Positions 1 through 7,994 of a stretch of 33,353 nt of DNA are shown here, one piece after another. Each line of letters starts with the position of its first letter. The stretch's first letter is position 1. Origin of the DNA: Actinomadura sp. BRA 177 (GTDB taxonomy: Bacteria; Actinomycetota; Actinomycetes; Streptosporangiales; Streptosporangiaceae); the NCBI RefSeq assembly GCF_013372625.1, contig NZ_JABXFD010000574.1, forward strand, positions 1 through 33,353, given 5' to 3'. Below the pieces are notes generated by a model that worked only from the letters and a program-made list of their open reading frames with translations, had not been told where the DNA came from and searched no databases. A program made the position numbers and the translations under genes.

Positions 1-2
1 AG

Positions 3-89
3 CACGCCGACGTCAACGCAGCCCGCAACATCGCCGCACGCGGCGCCGCGGGCTGGGCAGTGAGTCACGCTGCCGACGACGCGGCCTGA
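3..89 (+). CDS. tnpB: TnpB-type RNA-guided nuclease/transposase accessory protein, C-terminal fragment (5' end outside window)
   Basis: Only the final 28 residues are visible. They begin HADVNAARNIAARG and end in DDAA before TGA. The H-A-D-x-N-A-A-x-N-I pattern is the hallmark of the TnpB C-terminus, where the Asp is the last acidic residue of the RuvC-like site just after the zinc ribbon. TnpB proteins are compact DNA nucleases guided by an RNA made from the element's right end. Whether the full gene is intact cannot be told. The frame was read from base 3 and no start is visible. Confidence 0.8.
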   Translation, partial: HADVNAARNIAARGAAGWAVSHAADDAA

Positions 90-99
90 CCCACCACAT

Positions 100-155
100 C
101 CAGTGGCGGCCAAGAGCTGCAAGCTCGGCCCCTTTTCAGGGCCGAGAAGCTGACG
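100..155 (+). ncRNA. Candidate omega-RNA (reRNA) 3' scaffold of the TnpB element
   Basis: Directly after the tnpB stop, the transcript would form a GC-rich stem (124-131 with 139-146). An outer AGCT pairing around 113-116 and 148-151 is also possible. In known TnpB systems the guide RNA is made from the 3' end of tnpB plus the right end, and bases just past the element act as guide. Here the guide would be drawn from roughly 155-180. The assignment rests on position and hairpin only; transcription is inferred. Confidence 0.4.
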
Positions 156-162
156 CCGTCCC

Positions 163-807
163 ACCACCGTCGGACCCGCCGAGATCTTCATCGCGGCGAC
201 CGGCGAGACGACCGGCAAGCTGCTGATCCTGGTCTCGTTCGGCGCGCAGTTCTTCTGCGGCATGTCGTCGGTGACGGCCAACTCCCGGATGATCTACGCG
301 TTCTCACGGGACGGGGCGCTGCCGTTCTCGTCCTTCTGGCACCGCATCAACAAGCGCAGCCGGACGCCCACCAACGCGATCTGGCTGGCCGCCGGCGGCG
401 CGTTCGTCCTCGCGCTGCCCGCGATCTGGAACATCACCGCCTACCTGGCCGTCACGTCGGTCGCGGTCATCGGCCTCTACATCGCCTACGTGATCCCGAC
501 GTTCCTGCGGCTGCGGCAGGGCGACGACTTCAAGGCGGGGCCGTGGAACCTCGGCCGCTGGAGCAAGCCCATCGGGACGCTCGCCGTCATCTGGGTCCTG
601 TTCGTCTCGGTGGTGTTCATGCTGCCGCCCGCGAACCCGATCACCAAGGACTCGTTCAACTACTCCCCGATCGCGATTCTGGTCGTGCTCGGCGGCGCCG
701 GGCTGTGGTGGGTGCTGTCGGCCCGCAAGTGGTTCAAGGGGCCGAAGGTGCAGGGCAGCGCCGAGGAACTCGCCGCCATCGAGAAGGAACTCCAGTCGCT
801 GGGTTAG
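163..807 (+). pseudogene. APC-family amino acid/amine permease, 3' half, cut by the IS element
   Basis: The open frame that includes ATG 262 runs back without a stop to 154, and permease-like sequence is clear from 181. The visible ~210 residues cover the C-terminal half of an APC transporter. They include the conserved segment QFFCGMSSVTANSRMIYAFS (positions 229-288), several hydrophobic helices and a charged cytoplasmic tail. The family length is about 480-520 residues, so the N-terminal half is missing on this side of the IS. The stop is 7 bases before the ligase gene, which suggests one operon and amine or amino acid uptake for that pathway. Internal ATG 262 could start a polypeptide, but a half permease is unlikely to work. 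Confidence 0.75.
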
Positions 808-814
808 GAGAACC

Positions 815-2170
815 GTGACCACATCGCTCACCCTCGACGAGCTGCGCGGGCAGGCGGAGAACGGCCGGGTCGACACCGTCATCGTCGCGATCACCGACAT
901 GCAGGGGCGCCTCCAGGGCAAGCGGCTCTCGTCCCGCTTCTTCCTGGAGGAGGTCGCCGGGCACGGCTCGGACGGCTGCAACTACCTGCTGGCCGTGGAC
1001 GTCGACATGAACACCGTGGACGGCTACGACATGTCGTCCTGGGACACCGGCTACGGCGACTTCGTCATGCGTCCCGACCTCGGCACGCTCCGCCGGATCC
1101 CCTGGCAGAAGGGTGCGGCGCTCGTCCACGCCGACATCGTCGCGGAGGACGGCACCGACGTGGCGCCCTCGCCCCGGCAGATCCTGCGGCGCCAGCTCGC
1201 CCGGCTGGCCGAGCGGGGCTGGGGCGCCTACGTCGGGACGGAACTGGAGCTCATCGTCTACAAGGACTCCTACGAGGACGCCTGGAACAAGGCGTACCGG
1301 AACCTCACCCCGGCCAACCAGTACAACGTGGACTACTCGCTGCTCGGCGGCGCCCGCGTCGAACCGCTGCTGCGGCGGATCCGCAACGGGATGACCGGCG
1401 CGGGCATGTACGTGGAGTCGGCCAAAGGCGAATGCAACCTCGGACAGCACGAGATCGCGTTCCGCTTCGACGAGGCCCTGCGGACGTGCGACAACCACGT
1501 CCTCTACAAGACGGGCGCCAAGGAGATCGCCGCCCAGGAGGGCATGTCGATCACCTTCATGGCCAAGCCGAACGAGCGGGAGGGCAACTCCTGCCACGTC
1601 CACCTGTCGCTGCGATCCTCGGACGGAACGCCCGTCCTCGCCGGGGACGGGCCGCACGGCCTGTCGCGCCTCGGCGAGCACTTCATCGCGGGCCAGCAGG
1701 CATGCTTGCGCGACTACACGCTGCTGTACGCGCCCAACATCAACTCCTACAAGCGGTACCAGCCCGGCTCGTTCGCGCCCACGGCGATCAAATGGGGCAT
1801 CGACAACCGGACGTGCGCGCTGCGCCTCGTCGGGCACGGACCGTCCCTGCGCATCGAGAACCGCGTCCCCGGCGGCGACGTCAACCCGTACCTGGCCGTC
1901 GCCGCGATGATCGCGTCCGGTCTGCACGGCATCGAGAACGAGCTGGAGCTGGAGGAGCCGTTCGTCGGCAACGCCTACACGACGGACGCCGCGACGGTCG
2001 TCGGCAGGCTCCGCACCGCCGCCGACGACTGGAGCCACAGCTCCCTGGCCCTGGACGCCTTCGGCAAGGAGGTAGTCGAGCACTACACGAACTACGCGAG
2101 CGTAGAACTCGACGCCTACGACCGAGCGGTAACGGACTGGGAGATGTACCGAGGCTTCGAGCGCCTGTGA
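815..2170 (+). CDS. Glutamine synthetase family ligase (gamma-glutamylamine synthetase type)
   Basis: A 451-residue GS-fold enzyme starts at GTG, with GGAG a few bases upstream. The beta-grasp N-terminus (about 1-110) is followed by the catalytic domain. Metal and glutamate ligands are visible: E143 and E145 in GTELEL, E201, E206 and E213 in ESAKGECNLGQHE, and H261/H263 in CHVHLSL. The R-rich ATP and glutamate segment RIENRVPGGDVNPYLA follows near 350. The adenylylation-site region of housekeeping GlnA is absent, and the sequence style matches PuuA, GlnA3 and GlnA4 relatives that glutamylate polyamines or ethanolamine. Position between a permease and an aldehyde dehydrogenase supports amine catabolism. 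The actual amine substrate is not evident, and it is unlikely to be the main nitrogen-assimilating GS. Confidence 0.85.
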   Translation: MTTSLTLDELRGQAENGRVDTVIVAITDMQGRLQGKRLSSRFFLEEVAGHGSDGCNYLLAVDVDMNTVDGYDMSSWDTGYGDFVMRPDLGTLRRIPWQKGAALVHADIVAEDGTDVAPSPRQILRRQLARLAERGWGAYVGTELELIVYKDSYEDAWNKAYRNLTPANQYNVDYSLLGGARVEPLLRRIRNGMTGAGMYVESAKGECNLGQHEIAFRFDEALRTCDNHVLYKTGAKEIAAQEGMSITFMAKPNEREGNSCHVHLSLRSSDGTPVLAGDGPHGLSRLGEHFIAGQQACLRDYTLLYAPNINSYKRYQPGSFAPTAIKWGIDNRTCALRLVGHGPSLRIENRVPGGDVNPYLAVAAMIASGLHGIENELELEEPFVGNAYTTDAATVVGRLRTAADDWSHSSLALDAFGKEVVEHYTNYASVELDAYDRAVTDWEMYRGFERL

Positions 2171-2180
2171 TCACACGTTC

Positions 2181-2234
2181 ACTTGCGGCGTGTTGCCCTT
2201 TTGAGGGGCCTTATAAGGGCAACACGCCGCAAGT
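2181..2234. terminator. Long perfect stem-loop (20-bp arms, 14-nt loop) between ligase and aldehyde dehydrogenase genes
   Basis: Arms at 2181-2200 and 2215-2234 are perfect reverse complements. The structure starts 10 bases after the ligase stop and ends before the GGGAGGGGG ribosome site of the next gene. No T-run follows. It could be a terminator, an attenuator or mRNA stabiliser inside the operon, or a small inverted-repeat insertion. Confidence 0.6.
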
Positions 2235-2255
2235 CAAGGAGACAGGGAGGGGGAT

Positions 2256-3623
2256 ATGAGCGGGTTCGAGGTCGTCAATCCGGCCACTGAAGAAGTGATT
2301 GAGCGGGTGCCGCTGGCTTCCGTTGAGGAGGTTGATGCGGCTGTTGCGCGGGGGCGGCGAGCCTTTCGTGCTTGGCGAGACGTGGCGCCCGGGGATCGGG
2401 CCCGGCTGCTGCGAGCGTTCGCCGAGGTTGTGGACGCTCATGTCGGTGAGCTGGCCGAGCTGGAGGTGCGGAACGCCGGGCATCCGATCGGGCAGGCTCG
2501 GTGGGAGGCCGGGAACCTGCGGGACGTCCTGCAGTACTACGCGGCTGCGCCTGAGCGGCTAATGGGGCGGCAGATTCCGGTGCCGGGCGGGGTCAATGTG
2601 ACGTTCGCCGAGGCTCTCGGTGTTGTGGGCGTCATCGTCCCGTGGAACTTCCCCATGCCGATCATGAGGTGGGGGCTGGCGCCGGCGCTGGCGGCGGGGA
2701 ACACCGTGATCGTGAAGCCGGCCGAGCTGACGCCGCTGACCGCGCGGCGGGTCGGCGAGCTGGCGCTGGAGGCGGGGCTGCCGGACGGCGTGGTGCAGGT
2801 GCTGCCGGGCGCCGGACCGGTGGCGGGACGGCGGCTGGTCGAGCATCCGGACGTCCGCAAGATCGTGTTCACCGGATCGACGCGGGTCGGCACGGAGATC
2901 ATGGCGGCGTGCGCGCCGGACGTGAAGCGGCTGACGCTGGAGCTGGGCGGCAAGAACGCCAACATCGTGTTCGCGGACGCCGATCTGGAGAAAGCGGCGG
3001 CGACCGCGCCCTACGCGGTGTTCGACAACGCCGGGCAGGACTGCTGTTCGCGGTCCCGGATTCTTGTCCAGCGTGCTGTTTACGAGCGGTTTCTGGAGTT
3101 GCTGGAGCCGGCCGTTCGGGGGGTCGTCGTCGGTGATCCTCGGGACGAGAAGACCGAGGTCGGGCCGCTGATCAGTGCGAAGCACCGGGAGAAGGTCGCG
3201 TCCTATGTGCCGGAGAGCGCTCCCGTGGCGTTCCGAGGGTCGGTGCCGGAGGGGCCGGGGTTCTGGTTCGCGCCGACCGTGCTCGCCGGGCCGTCCTGCG
3301 CGGCGCTGCCGGCCTGGCGGGACGAGGTGTTCGGGCCCGTCGTCGCCGTCGTCCCGTTCGAGGACGAGGCCGACGCGTTCCGGCTCGCCAACGACACGCG
3401 GTATGGCCTCGCCGGCTCCATCTGGACCCGGGACGTCGGACGCGCTTTCCGTGCCGCCCGCGCCGTCGAGGCCGGGAACCTGTCGGTGAACTCGCACTCG
3501 TCCGTCCGGTACTGGACGCCGTTCGGCGGGTTCAAGCAGTCGGGCCTCGGCCGCGAGCTGGGCCCGGACGCCCTCGACGCGTTCACCGAGACCAAGAACG
3601 TCTTCATCGCCACCGAGCACTGA
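2256..3623 (+). CDS. NAD(P)-dependent aldehyde dehydrogenase
   Basis: The 455-residue ALDH-superfamily enzyme begins at ATG after a strong GGGAGGGGG site. Key parts are PWNFP at 129-133, the coenzyme-binding FTGSTRVG near 205, E229 in LELGGKN, and the nucleophile C263 in GQDCCSR. EVFGPV and the C-terminal PFGGFKQSGLGRE are also present. It would oxidise an aldehyde to its acid. In this operon the likely substrate is a gamma-glutamyl-aminoaldehyde made from a glutamylated amine, as for PuuC; that substrate is inferred. The first ~350 bases use GTT, GCT and CGG codons more freely than the rest, a mild local composition shift. Confidence 0.88.
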   Translation: MSGFEVVNPATEEVIERVPLASVEEVDAAVARGRRAFRAWRDVAPGDRARLLRAFAEVVDAHVGELAELEVRNAGHPIGQARWEAGNLRDVLQYYAAAPERLMGRQIPVPGGVNVTFAEALGVVGVIVPWNFPMPIMRWGLAPALAAGNTVIVKPAELTPLTARRVGELALEAGLPDGVVQVLPGAGPVAGRRLVEHPDVRKIVFTGSTRVGTEIMAACAPDVKRLTLELGGKNANIVFADADLEKAAATAPYAVFDNAGQDCCSRSRILVQRAVYERFLELLEPAVRGVVVGDPRDEKTEVGPLISAKHREKVASYVPESAPVAFRGSVPEGPGFWFAPTVLAGPSCAALPAWRDEVFGPVVAVVPFEDEADAFRLANDTRYGLAGSIWTRDVGRAFRAARAVEAGNLSVNSHSSVRYWTPFGGFKQSGLGRELGPDALDAFTETKNVFIATEH

Positions 3624-3637
3624 CAGGAGTGACATCG

Positions 3638-4402
3638 ATGCAGCGTCTGGAGGGACGGGCGGCCGTCGTGACCGGCGGCGCGAGCGGCATCGGCCTCGCC
3701 ACCGCGCGCCGTTTCGCGCGGGAGGGCGCGCGGGTCGTCGTCGCGGACGTCGACGAGACCGCCGGCAAGACCGCGGCGGACGAGCTGGGCGGCCTGTTCG
3801 TCAAGGTGGACGTCACCAGCGAGGACGACGTCGAGGCGTTGTTCCGGACCGTCCACGAGACGTACGGGCGCGTCGACGTCGCGTTCAACAACGCCGGCAT
3901 CGCGCCACCCGAGGACGACTCGATCCTGGAGACGGGCCTGGACGCCTGGAGACGGGTGCAGGACGTCAACCTCACGAGCGTGTACCTGTGCTGCAAGCAC
4001 GTCATCCCCTACATGGTGGAGCAGGGCAAGGGGTCGATCATCAACACGGCGTCCTTCGTGGCGGTGATGGGCGCGGCGACGTCCCAGATCTCCTACACCG
4101 CGTCCAAGGGCGGGGTGCTGGCGATGTCGCGGGAGCTGGGCGTGCAGTTCGCGCGGCAGGGCGTCCGGGTGAACGCGCTGTGCCCGGGGCCGGTCAACAC
4201 GCCGCTGCTTCGGGAGCTGTTCGCGAAGGCCCCGGAGCGGGCGGCGCGGCGGCTCGTCCACATCCCGGTGGGACGGTTCGCGGAGGCGTCCGAGATCGCC
4301 GCCGCCGTCGCGTTCCTGGCGTCGGACGACGCGTCCTTCATCACGGCGTCGGAGTTCCTGGTGGACGGCGGCATCTCCGGCGCCTATGTGACGCCCCTTT
4401 GA
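3638..4402 (+). CDS. SDR-family NAD(P)-dependent oxidoreductase
   Basis: The protein is a 254-residue classical short-chain dehydrogenase. The Rossmann motif TGGASGIG is at 12-19, NNAG near 86-89, catalytic Ser in the NTASF segment, and YTASK as the YxxxK pair near 150. It ends with the usual LVDGGISGAYVTPL. ATG 3638 was chosen because CAGGAG lies 8 bases upstream; GTG 3629 in the same frame overlaps that site. The gene follows the aldehyde dehydrogenase stop by 14 bases, so co-transcription is likely. It may oxidise an alcohol or amino alcohol intermediate of the same amine pathway, but its name as a 3-oxoacyl reductase type would fit equally well from sequence. Confidence 0.85.
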   Translation: MQRLEGRAAVVTGGASGIGLATARRFAREGARVVVADVDETAGKTAADELGGLFVKVDVTSEDDVEALFRTVHETYGRVDVAFNNAGIAPPEDDSILETGLDAWRRVQDVNLTSVYLCCKHVIPYMVEQGKGSIINTASFVAVMGAATSQISYTASKGGVLAMSRELGVQFARQGVRVNALCPGPVNTPLLRELFAKAPERAARRLVHIPVGRFAEASEIAAAVAFLASDDASFITASEFLVDGGISGAYVTPL

Positions 4403-4513
4403 TGTGAGCTGCTAAATCGGGTCCGCGGCATTGGCATGCGCCTAGGTAGCCGCGGAACGTCCCCCATGCGCATCATGGGCCGTTCTCACCCCGGTGCACG
4501 GAGGTATCGACCT

Positions 4514-4870
4514 GTGAAGCGCGGTCATGTAGCGGTGCTGGTTCTCGTGCTGGCGCTCAGCGGATGCGGCGGCTCCGACGACGGCGGCGGCCAGGACGCG
4601 GGCGGGCAGGCTCCCTCGCCGGCGGCCTCGGCACCGGCTCCCGCGCCGTCCGGCAACGCGTCCGGCAAGGGGAGCAAGGCCAGTCCGGCGCCGCCCGCCG
4701 TGTCGAAGGCGGCCGAGCAGTTCAACGACTGCATGCGCAAGCAGGGGGTGGAGCTGCCGAGCCCGAACCCGACGTCCACGCCCGCCAAGCAGGACGTCGA
4801 AAAGATCAAGGCGGCGCTGCGGACGTGCGTGAAGTCGGTGTCGGCGTCGGCGGCCCCGGACCCGGGCTGA
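4514..4870 (+). CDS. Small secreted lipoprotein, unknown function
   Basis: The 118-residue product starts at GTG with GGAGG about 8 bases upstream. It has a basic N-terminus, a hydrophobic core and a lipobox LALSGC, so it should be lipid-anchored outside the membrane. A Gly/Ala/Pro/Ser-rich linker follows, then a short domain with two cysteines (FNDCMRKQG and LRTCVKSV) that may form a disulfide. I do not recognise a named family; many actinomycetes encode similar short Cys-paired lipoproteins. Longer open sequence upstream to 4436 lacks a ribosome site and would bury the signal peptide. Confidence 0.7.
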   Translation: MKRGHVAVLVLVLALSGCGGSDDGGGQDAGGQAPSPAASAPAPAPSGNASGKGSKASPAPPAVSKAAEQFNDCMRKQGVELPSPNPTSTPAKQDVEKIKAALRTCVKSVSASAAPDPG

Positions 4871-4924
4871 CGGCCGCTGGTCGCCCGGCGGGGCCGCTGC
4901 TAGATTGGCGGTCAGCCGATGATC

Positions 4925-5106
4925 CCGTGCGGGAGAGTCCCACGCAGCCGGTGTGGGACGCCGAAGGAGCAAATCCTCCCCGGAACCTCTCAGGCCCACG
5001 GACCGCACGGACCAGGCGACCTCTGGAAAGCGGGGACCCCGTTCCCCCGCCGAAGGTGAAAGCCCGCAGGCAGGCGGGTGAAGCTCTCAGGCGCCGATGA
5101 CAGAGG
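4925..5106 (+). promoter_or_regulatory. Tandem glycine riboswitch
   Basis: Two glycine aptamers lie head to tail upstream of gcvT. In aptamer 1 the closing stem is 4925-4932 with 5003-5010. It carries GGGAGAG, the GCCGAAGGAGCAA core and CTCTCAGGC. In aptamer 2 the closing stem is 5020-5025 with 5101-5106. It carries GCCGAAGGTGAAA and CTCTCAGGC. The linker is 9 bases. These conserved cores are the glycine riboswitch signature. A small hairpin at 5112-5130 and the GAAGGAG site before gcvT could form the expression platform. Glycine would be expected to switch the operon on. Confidence 0.93.
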
Positions 5107-5179
5107 GGGAGGCACCGAGCCGCCCGGTGCGCGAGTGGGACGATGGACCACGCGCGCCCGCGACGAAGGAGCCGAACCC

Positions 5180-6280
5180 ATGTCCGCCGATCCGTCCGCC
5201 GATCCGAAGACGACCCCGCTGCACGACGTCCACCGGGACCTCGGCGCGAACATCGTCGACTTCGCCGGCTACCTGATGCCGCTGCGCTACAAGAGCGAGA
5301 CCGCCGAGCACGAGGCCGTCCGCACCGGCGCGGGGCTGTTCGACCTGTCGCACATGGGGGAGATCTTCCTGTCCGGGCCGGGCGCCGGGGCGGCGCTCGA
5401 CTACGCGCTGGTCGGGAACCTGTCGCCGATGCCGGTCGGCAAGGCCCGCTACACGATGATCTGCGGGCCGGACGGCGGCGTCCTGGACGACCTGATCGTC
5501 TACCGGCTCGCCGACGAGACGTTCATGGTCGTCGCGAATGCCGCCAATGCCGCCGTCGTCCGAGAGGCCCTGGTCGAGCGGGCCGCGGGCTTCGAGGCCG
5601 CCGTCGACGACCGCACCGACGCCTACGGGCTGATCGCCCTGCAGGGCCCCCGCGCCCAGGAGATCCTCGAAGGGTTCACCGACGCGCCGGTCGGCGACCT
5701 CAAGTACTACGCCATCCTGGCCGGACGGGTCGCGGGCGTCGACGCGCTGGTCGCCCGCACCGGGTACACGGGCGAGGACGGTTTCGAGCTGTTCGTGGAC
5801 GCCTCCGACGCCGTCGCGGTGTGGCGGACGCTCGCCGCCGTGGACGGGGTCGTCCCGGCGGGCCTCGCGGCGCGCGACTCGCTGCGCCTCGAAGCGGGCA
5901 TGCCGCTGTACGGCAACGAGCTGACCGCCGAGACGACGCCGTTCGAGGCGGGCCTCGGCCGGGTCGTGAAGCTGGACAAGCCGGTCGATTTCGTGGGCAA
6001 GACCGCCCTGGCGGCGCAGGCGCAGACCCCGCCGGGCCGTAGGCTCGTGGGACTGGTCGCGCGCGGGCGTCGCGCGCCGCGGAAGGGGTACCAGGTCGTC
6101 ACGTCCGGCGGCACGCCGTGCGGGGTCGTGACGAGCGGGGCCCCTTCGCCCACACTGGGCAGGCCGATCGCCCTGGCGTACCTCGACAGCGGCGTCGAGG
6201 GCACGGACCTGGCCGTGGACGTCCGCGGCCGGCCCGAGCCGGTGGACGTGGTCGACCTGCCGTTCTACAAGCGTCCCTGA
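5180..6280 (+). CDS. gcvT: Glycine cleavage system T protein (aminomethyltransferase)
   Basis: GcvT transfers the methylene group from aminomethyl-lipoyl GcvH to tetrahydrofolate and releases ammonia. The 366-residue product has the family start ([20 protein letters not shown]), FDLSHMGE, the folate-site DDLIVYR and the [11 protein letters not shown] segment, and a C-terminal barrel with GVVTSG and the end PFYKRP. ATG 5180 was chosen because GAAGGAG lies 8 bases upstream. A longer in-frame start at 5078 would lie inside the riboswitch. It is 15 bases ahead of gcvH and under the glycine riboswitch. Confidence 0.95.
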   Translation: MSADPSADPKTTPLHDVHRDLGANIVDFAGYLMPLRYKSETAEHEAVRTGAGLFDLSHMGEIFLSGPGAGAALDYALVGNLSPMPVGKARYTMICGPDGGVLDDLIVYRLADETFMVVANAANAAVVREALVERAAGFEAAVDDRTDAYGLIALQGPRAQEILEGFTDAPVGDLKYYAILAGRVAGVDALVARTGYTGEDGFELFVDASDAVAVWRTLAAVDGVVPAGLAARDSLRLEAGMPLYGNELTAETTPFEAGLGRVVKLDKPVDFVGKTALAAQAQTPPGRRLVGLVARGRRAPRKGYQVVTSGGTPCGVVTSGAPSPTLGRPIALAYLDSGVEGTDLAVDVRGRPEPVDVVDLPFYKRP

Positions 6281-6295
6281 AAGAGAGAGAACATC

Positions 6296-6685
6296 GTGAG
6301 CGTTCCGGAGCAGCTCCGCTACAGCGAAGAGCACGAGTGGGTGGCCGGTCTCGGCGGCGAGGACGGCATCGTCACCGTCGGCATCACCGCGCACGCCGCC
6401 GACGCGCTCGGCGAGATCGTCTACCTCGAGCTGCAGCCGTCCGAGGGCGACACCGTCGAGGCGGGCGAGCCCTGCGGCGAGGTCGAGTCCACCAAGTCGG
6501 TCAGCGACCTGTACTCCCCCGTCAGCGGCGAGATCACCGCGATCAACAGTGCCGTGGTGGACGAGCCGAAGGTCATCAACGACGACCCGTACGGCGAGGG
6601 CTGGATCTTCAAGGTGCGGATCTCCGACGAGCCGGGCGACCTGCTCGACTCCGCCGCCTACGACAAGCTGATCGAGGAAGCATGA
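6296..6685 (+). CDS. gcvH: Glycine cleavage system H protein (lipoyl carrier)
   Basis: GcvH carries the lipoyl arm that shuttles the aminomethyl group between GcvP, GcvT and the lipoamide dehydrogenase. The product has 129 residues, the usual size. The lipoylation site is K67 in [13 protein letters not shown], and the fold markers [18 protein letters not shown] and NDDPYGEGW are present. The start is GTG after AAAGAGAGA. Its stop overlaps the glyA start in ATGA, indicating translational coupling. Confidence 0.95.
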   Translation: MSVPEQLRYSEEHEWVAGLGGEDGIVTVGITAHAADALGEIVYLELQPSEGDTVEAGEPCGEVESTKSVSDLYSPVSGEITAINSAVVDEPKVINDDPYGEGWIFKVRISDEPGDLLDSAAYDKLIEEA

Positions 6686-7938
6686 GCCTCTACGACTCCC
6701 TCGCGACGGCCGACCCGGAGGTCGCCGAGGCCGTCGCCGCCGAGCTGCACCGCCAGCAGTCCACCCTCGAAATGATCGCGTCGGAGAACTTCGCACCGGT
6801 CTCCGTGCTGGAGGCGCAGGGCTCCGTCCTGACCAACAAGTACGCCGAGGGCTACCCCGGCAAGCGGTACTACGGCGGCTGCGAGTACGTCGACGTCACC
6901 GAGCAGCTCGCCATCGACCGGGCCAAGTCGCTGTTCGGCGCCGACCACGCGAACGTCCAGCCGCACAGCGGTGCGCAGGCCAACACGGCGGTGTACTTCG
7001 CGCTGCTCCAGCACGGCGACACGATCCTCGGGCTCGACCTCGCGCACGGCGGCCACCTGACCCACGGGATGCGGCTGAACTACTCGGGCAAGACGCTGAA
7101 CGTGGTTCCGTACCACGTCCGCGCCGAGGACGGCCTGGTCGACATGGACGAGGTCGCCTCGCTCGCGGCGGAGCACCGTCCGAAGATGATCGTGGCGGGC
7201 TGGTCGGCGTACCCGCGGCAGCTCGACTTCCCGGCGTTCCGCGAGATCGCCGACTCGGTCGGGGCGCTGCTCATGGTCGACATGGCGCACTTCGCCGGGC
7301 TCGTCGCGGCGGGGCTGCACCCGTCGCCCGTCCCGCACGCCGACATCGTCACGACGACCACGCACAAGACGCTGGGCGGCCCGCGCGGCGGCCTGATCCT
7401 CGCCCGCGAGGAGTACGGCAAGAAGATCAACTCGGCGGTGTTCCCCGGCATGCAGGGCGGCCCGCTGGAGCACGTGATCGCCGCCAAGGCCGTCGCCCTC
7501 AAGATCGCCGCGTCGGAGGAGTTCCGGGCCCGGCAGGCGCTCACCGTGGAGGGTGCTCGCCTGCTGGCCGAGCGCCTCCTCGCCGAGGATTCCGCCAAGG
7601 CCGGCGTGAAGGTCCTCACCGGCGGGACGGACGTCCACCTCGTCCTGGTCGACCTGGTCGACTCCGAGCTCACCGGACGGGACGCCGAGGACCGCCTGCA
7701 CGACATCGGCATCACCGTGAACCGCAACGCGGTGCCGAACGACCCGCGCCCGCCGATGGTCACCTCCGGCCTGCGGATCGGCACCCCGGCCCTCGCCACC
7801 CGCGGCTTCACCGCCGAGGACTTCGCCGAGGTCGCCGACGTCATCGCGCTGGCCCTCCAGCCGTCCTTCGACCGCGATGCCCTGGCGGCCCGCGTGAAGG
7901 CGCTGGCCGACAAGCATCCCCTGTATCCGAACCTGTGA
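6682..7938 (+). CDS. glyA: Serine hydroxymethyltransferase
   Basis: This PLP enzyme joins glycine and methylene-tetrahydrofolate into serine, using the one-carbon unit made by the glycine cleavage system. The 418-residue product has [30 protein letters not shown] and the PLP lysine K229 in [14 protein letters not shown]. The C-terminal [15 protein letters not shown] is also intact. Start ATG 6682 overlaps the gcvH stop. A hairpin follows the stop before sdaA. Confidence 0.96.
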   Translation: MSLYDSLATADPEVAEAVAAELHRQQSTLEMIASENFAPVSVLEAQGSVLTNKYAEGYPGKRYYGGCEYVDVTEQLAIDRAKSLFGADHANVQPHSGAQANTAVYFALLQHGDTILGLDLAHGGHLTHGMRLNYSGKTLNVVPYHVRAEDGLVDMDEVASLAAEHRPKMIVAGWSAYPRQLDFPAFREIADSVGALLMVDMAHFAGLVAAGLHPSPVPHADIVTTTTHKTLGGPRGGLILAREEYGKKINSAVFPGMQGGPLEHVIAAKAVALKIAASEEFRARQALTVEGARLLAERLLAEDSAKAGVKVLTGGTDVHLVLVDLVDSELTGRDAEDRLHDIGITVNRNAVPNDPRPPMVTSGLRIGTPALATRGFTAEDFAEVADVIALALQPSFDRDALAARVKALADKHPLYPNL

Positions 7939-7945
7939 CGTCTCC

Positions 7946-7975
7946 GCGCCCCCTCCTTTCATCGGGAGGGGGCGC
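7946..7975. terminator. GC hairpin between glyA and sdaA
   Basis: Perfect 11-bp arms at 7946-7956 and 7965-7975 flank an 8-base loop, starting 8 bases after the glyA stop. No T-run follows. It may end most gcvT-gcvH-glyA transcripts and lower sdaA expression, or act as an mRNA 3' stabiliser. Confidence 0.65.
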
Positions 7976-7994
7976 AGCTACAACGAGGTAGCTC

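Larger units (their letters stand above)
1..155 (+). mobile_element. Right end of an IS200/IS605-family (TnpB) element, left part outside the window
   Basis: The stretch holds the last codons of a TnpB-like gene, a short tail, and a strong hairpin with 8-bp arms at 124-131 and 139-146 and a 7-base loop. This is the usual layout of the right end of an IS200/IS605 element. Permease coding sequence resumes by about base 170-181, so the element end lies near 150-165. The exact end and the target motif cannot be fixed without the left end. The in-frame TGA at 151-153 lies at or near the element end and closes the permease frame upstream. The break could be a real insertion or an assembly join at a repeat. 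Confidence 0.7.

Noticed and set aside
815-2170. Calling the ligase a housekeeping glutamine synthetase
   Set aside because: It lacks the adenylylation region and sits in an amine-type operon; its sequence style is that of the GlnA3/GlnA4/PuuA relatives.
5078-5179. Extended GcvT start inside the riboswitch
   Set aside because: The sequence is needed for the second aptamer, and the conserved GcvT start and GAAGGAG site fit ATG 5180.
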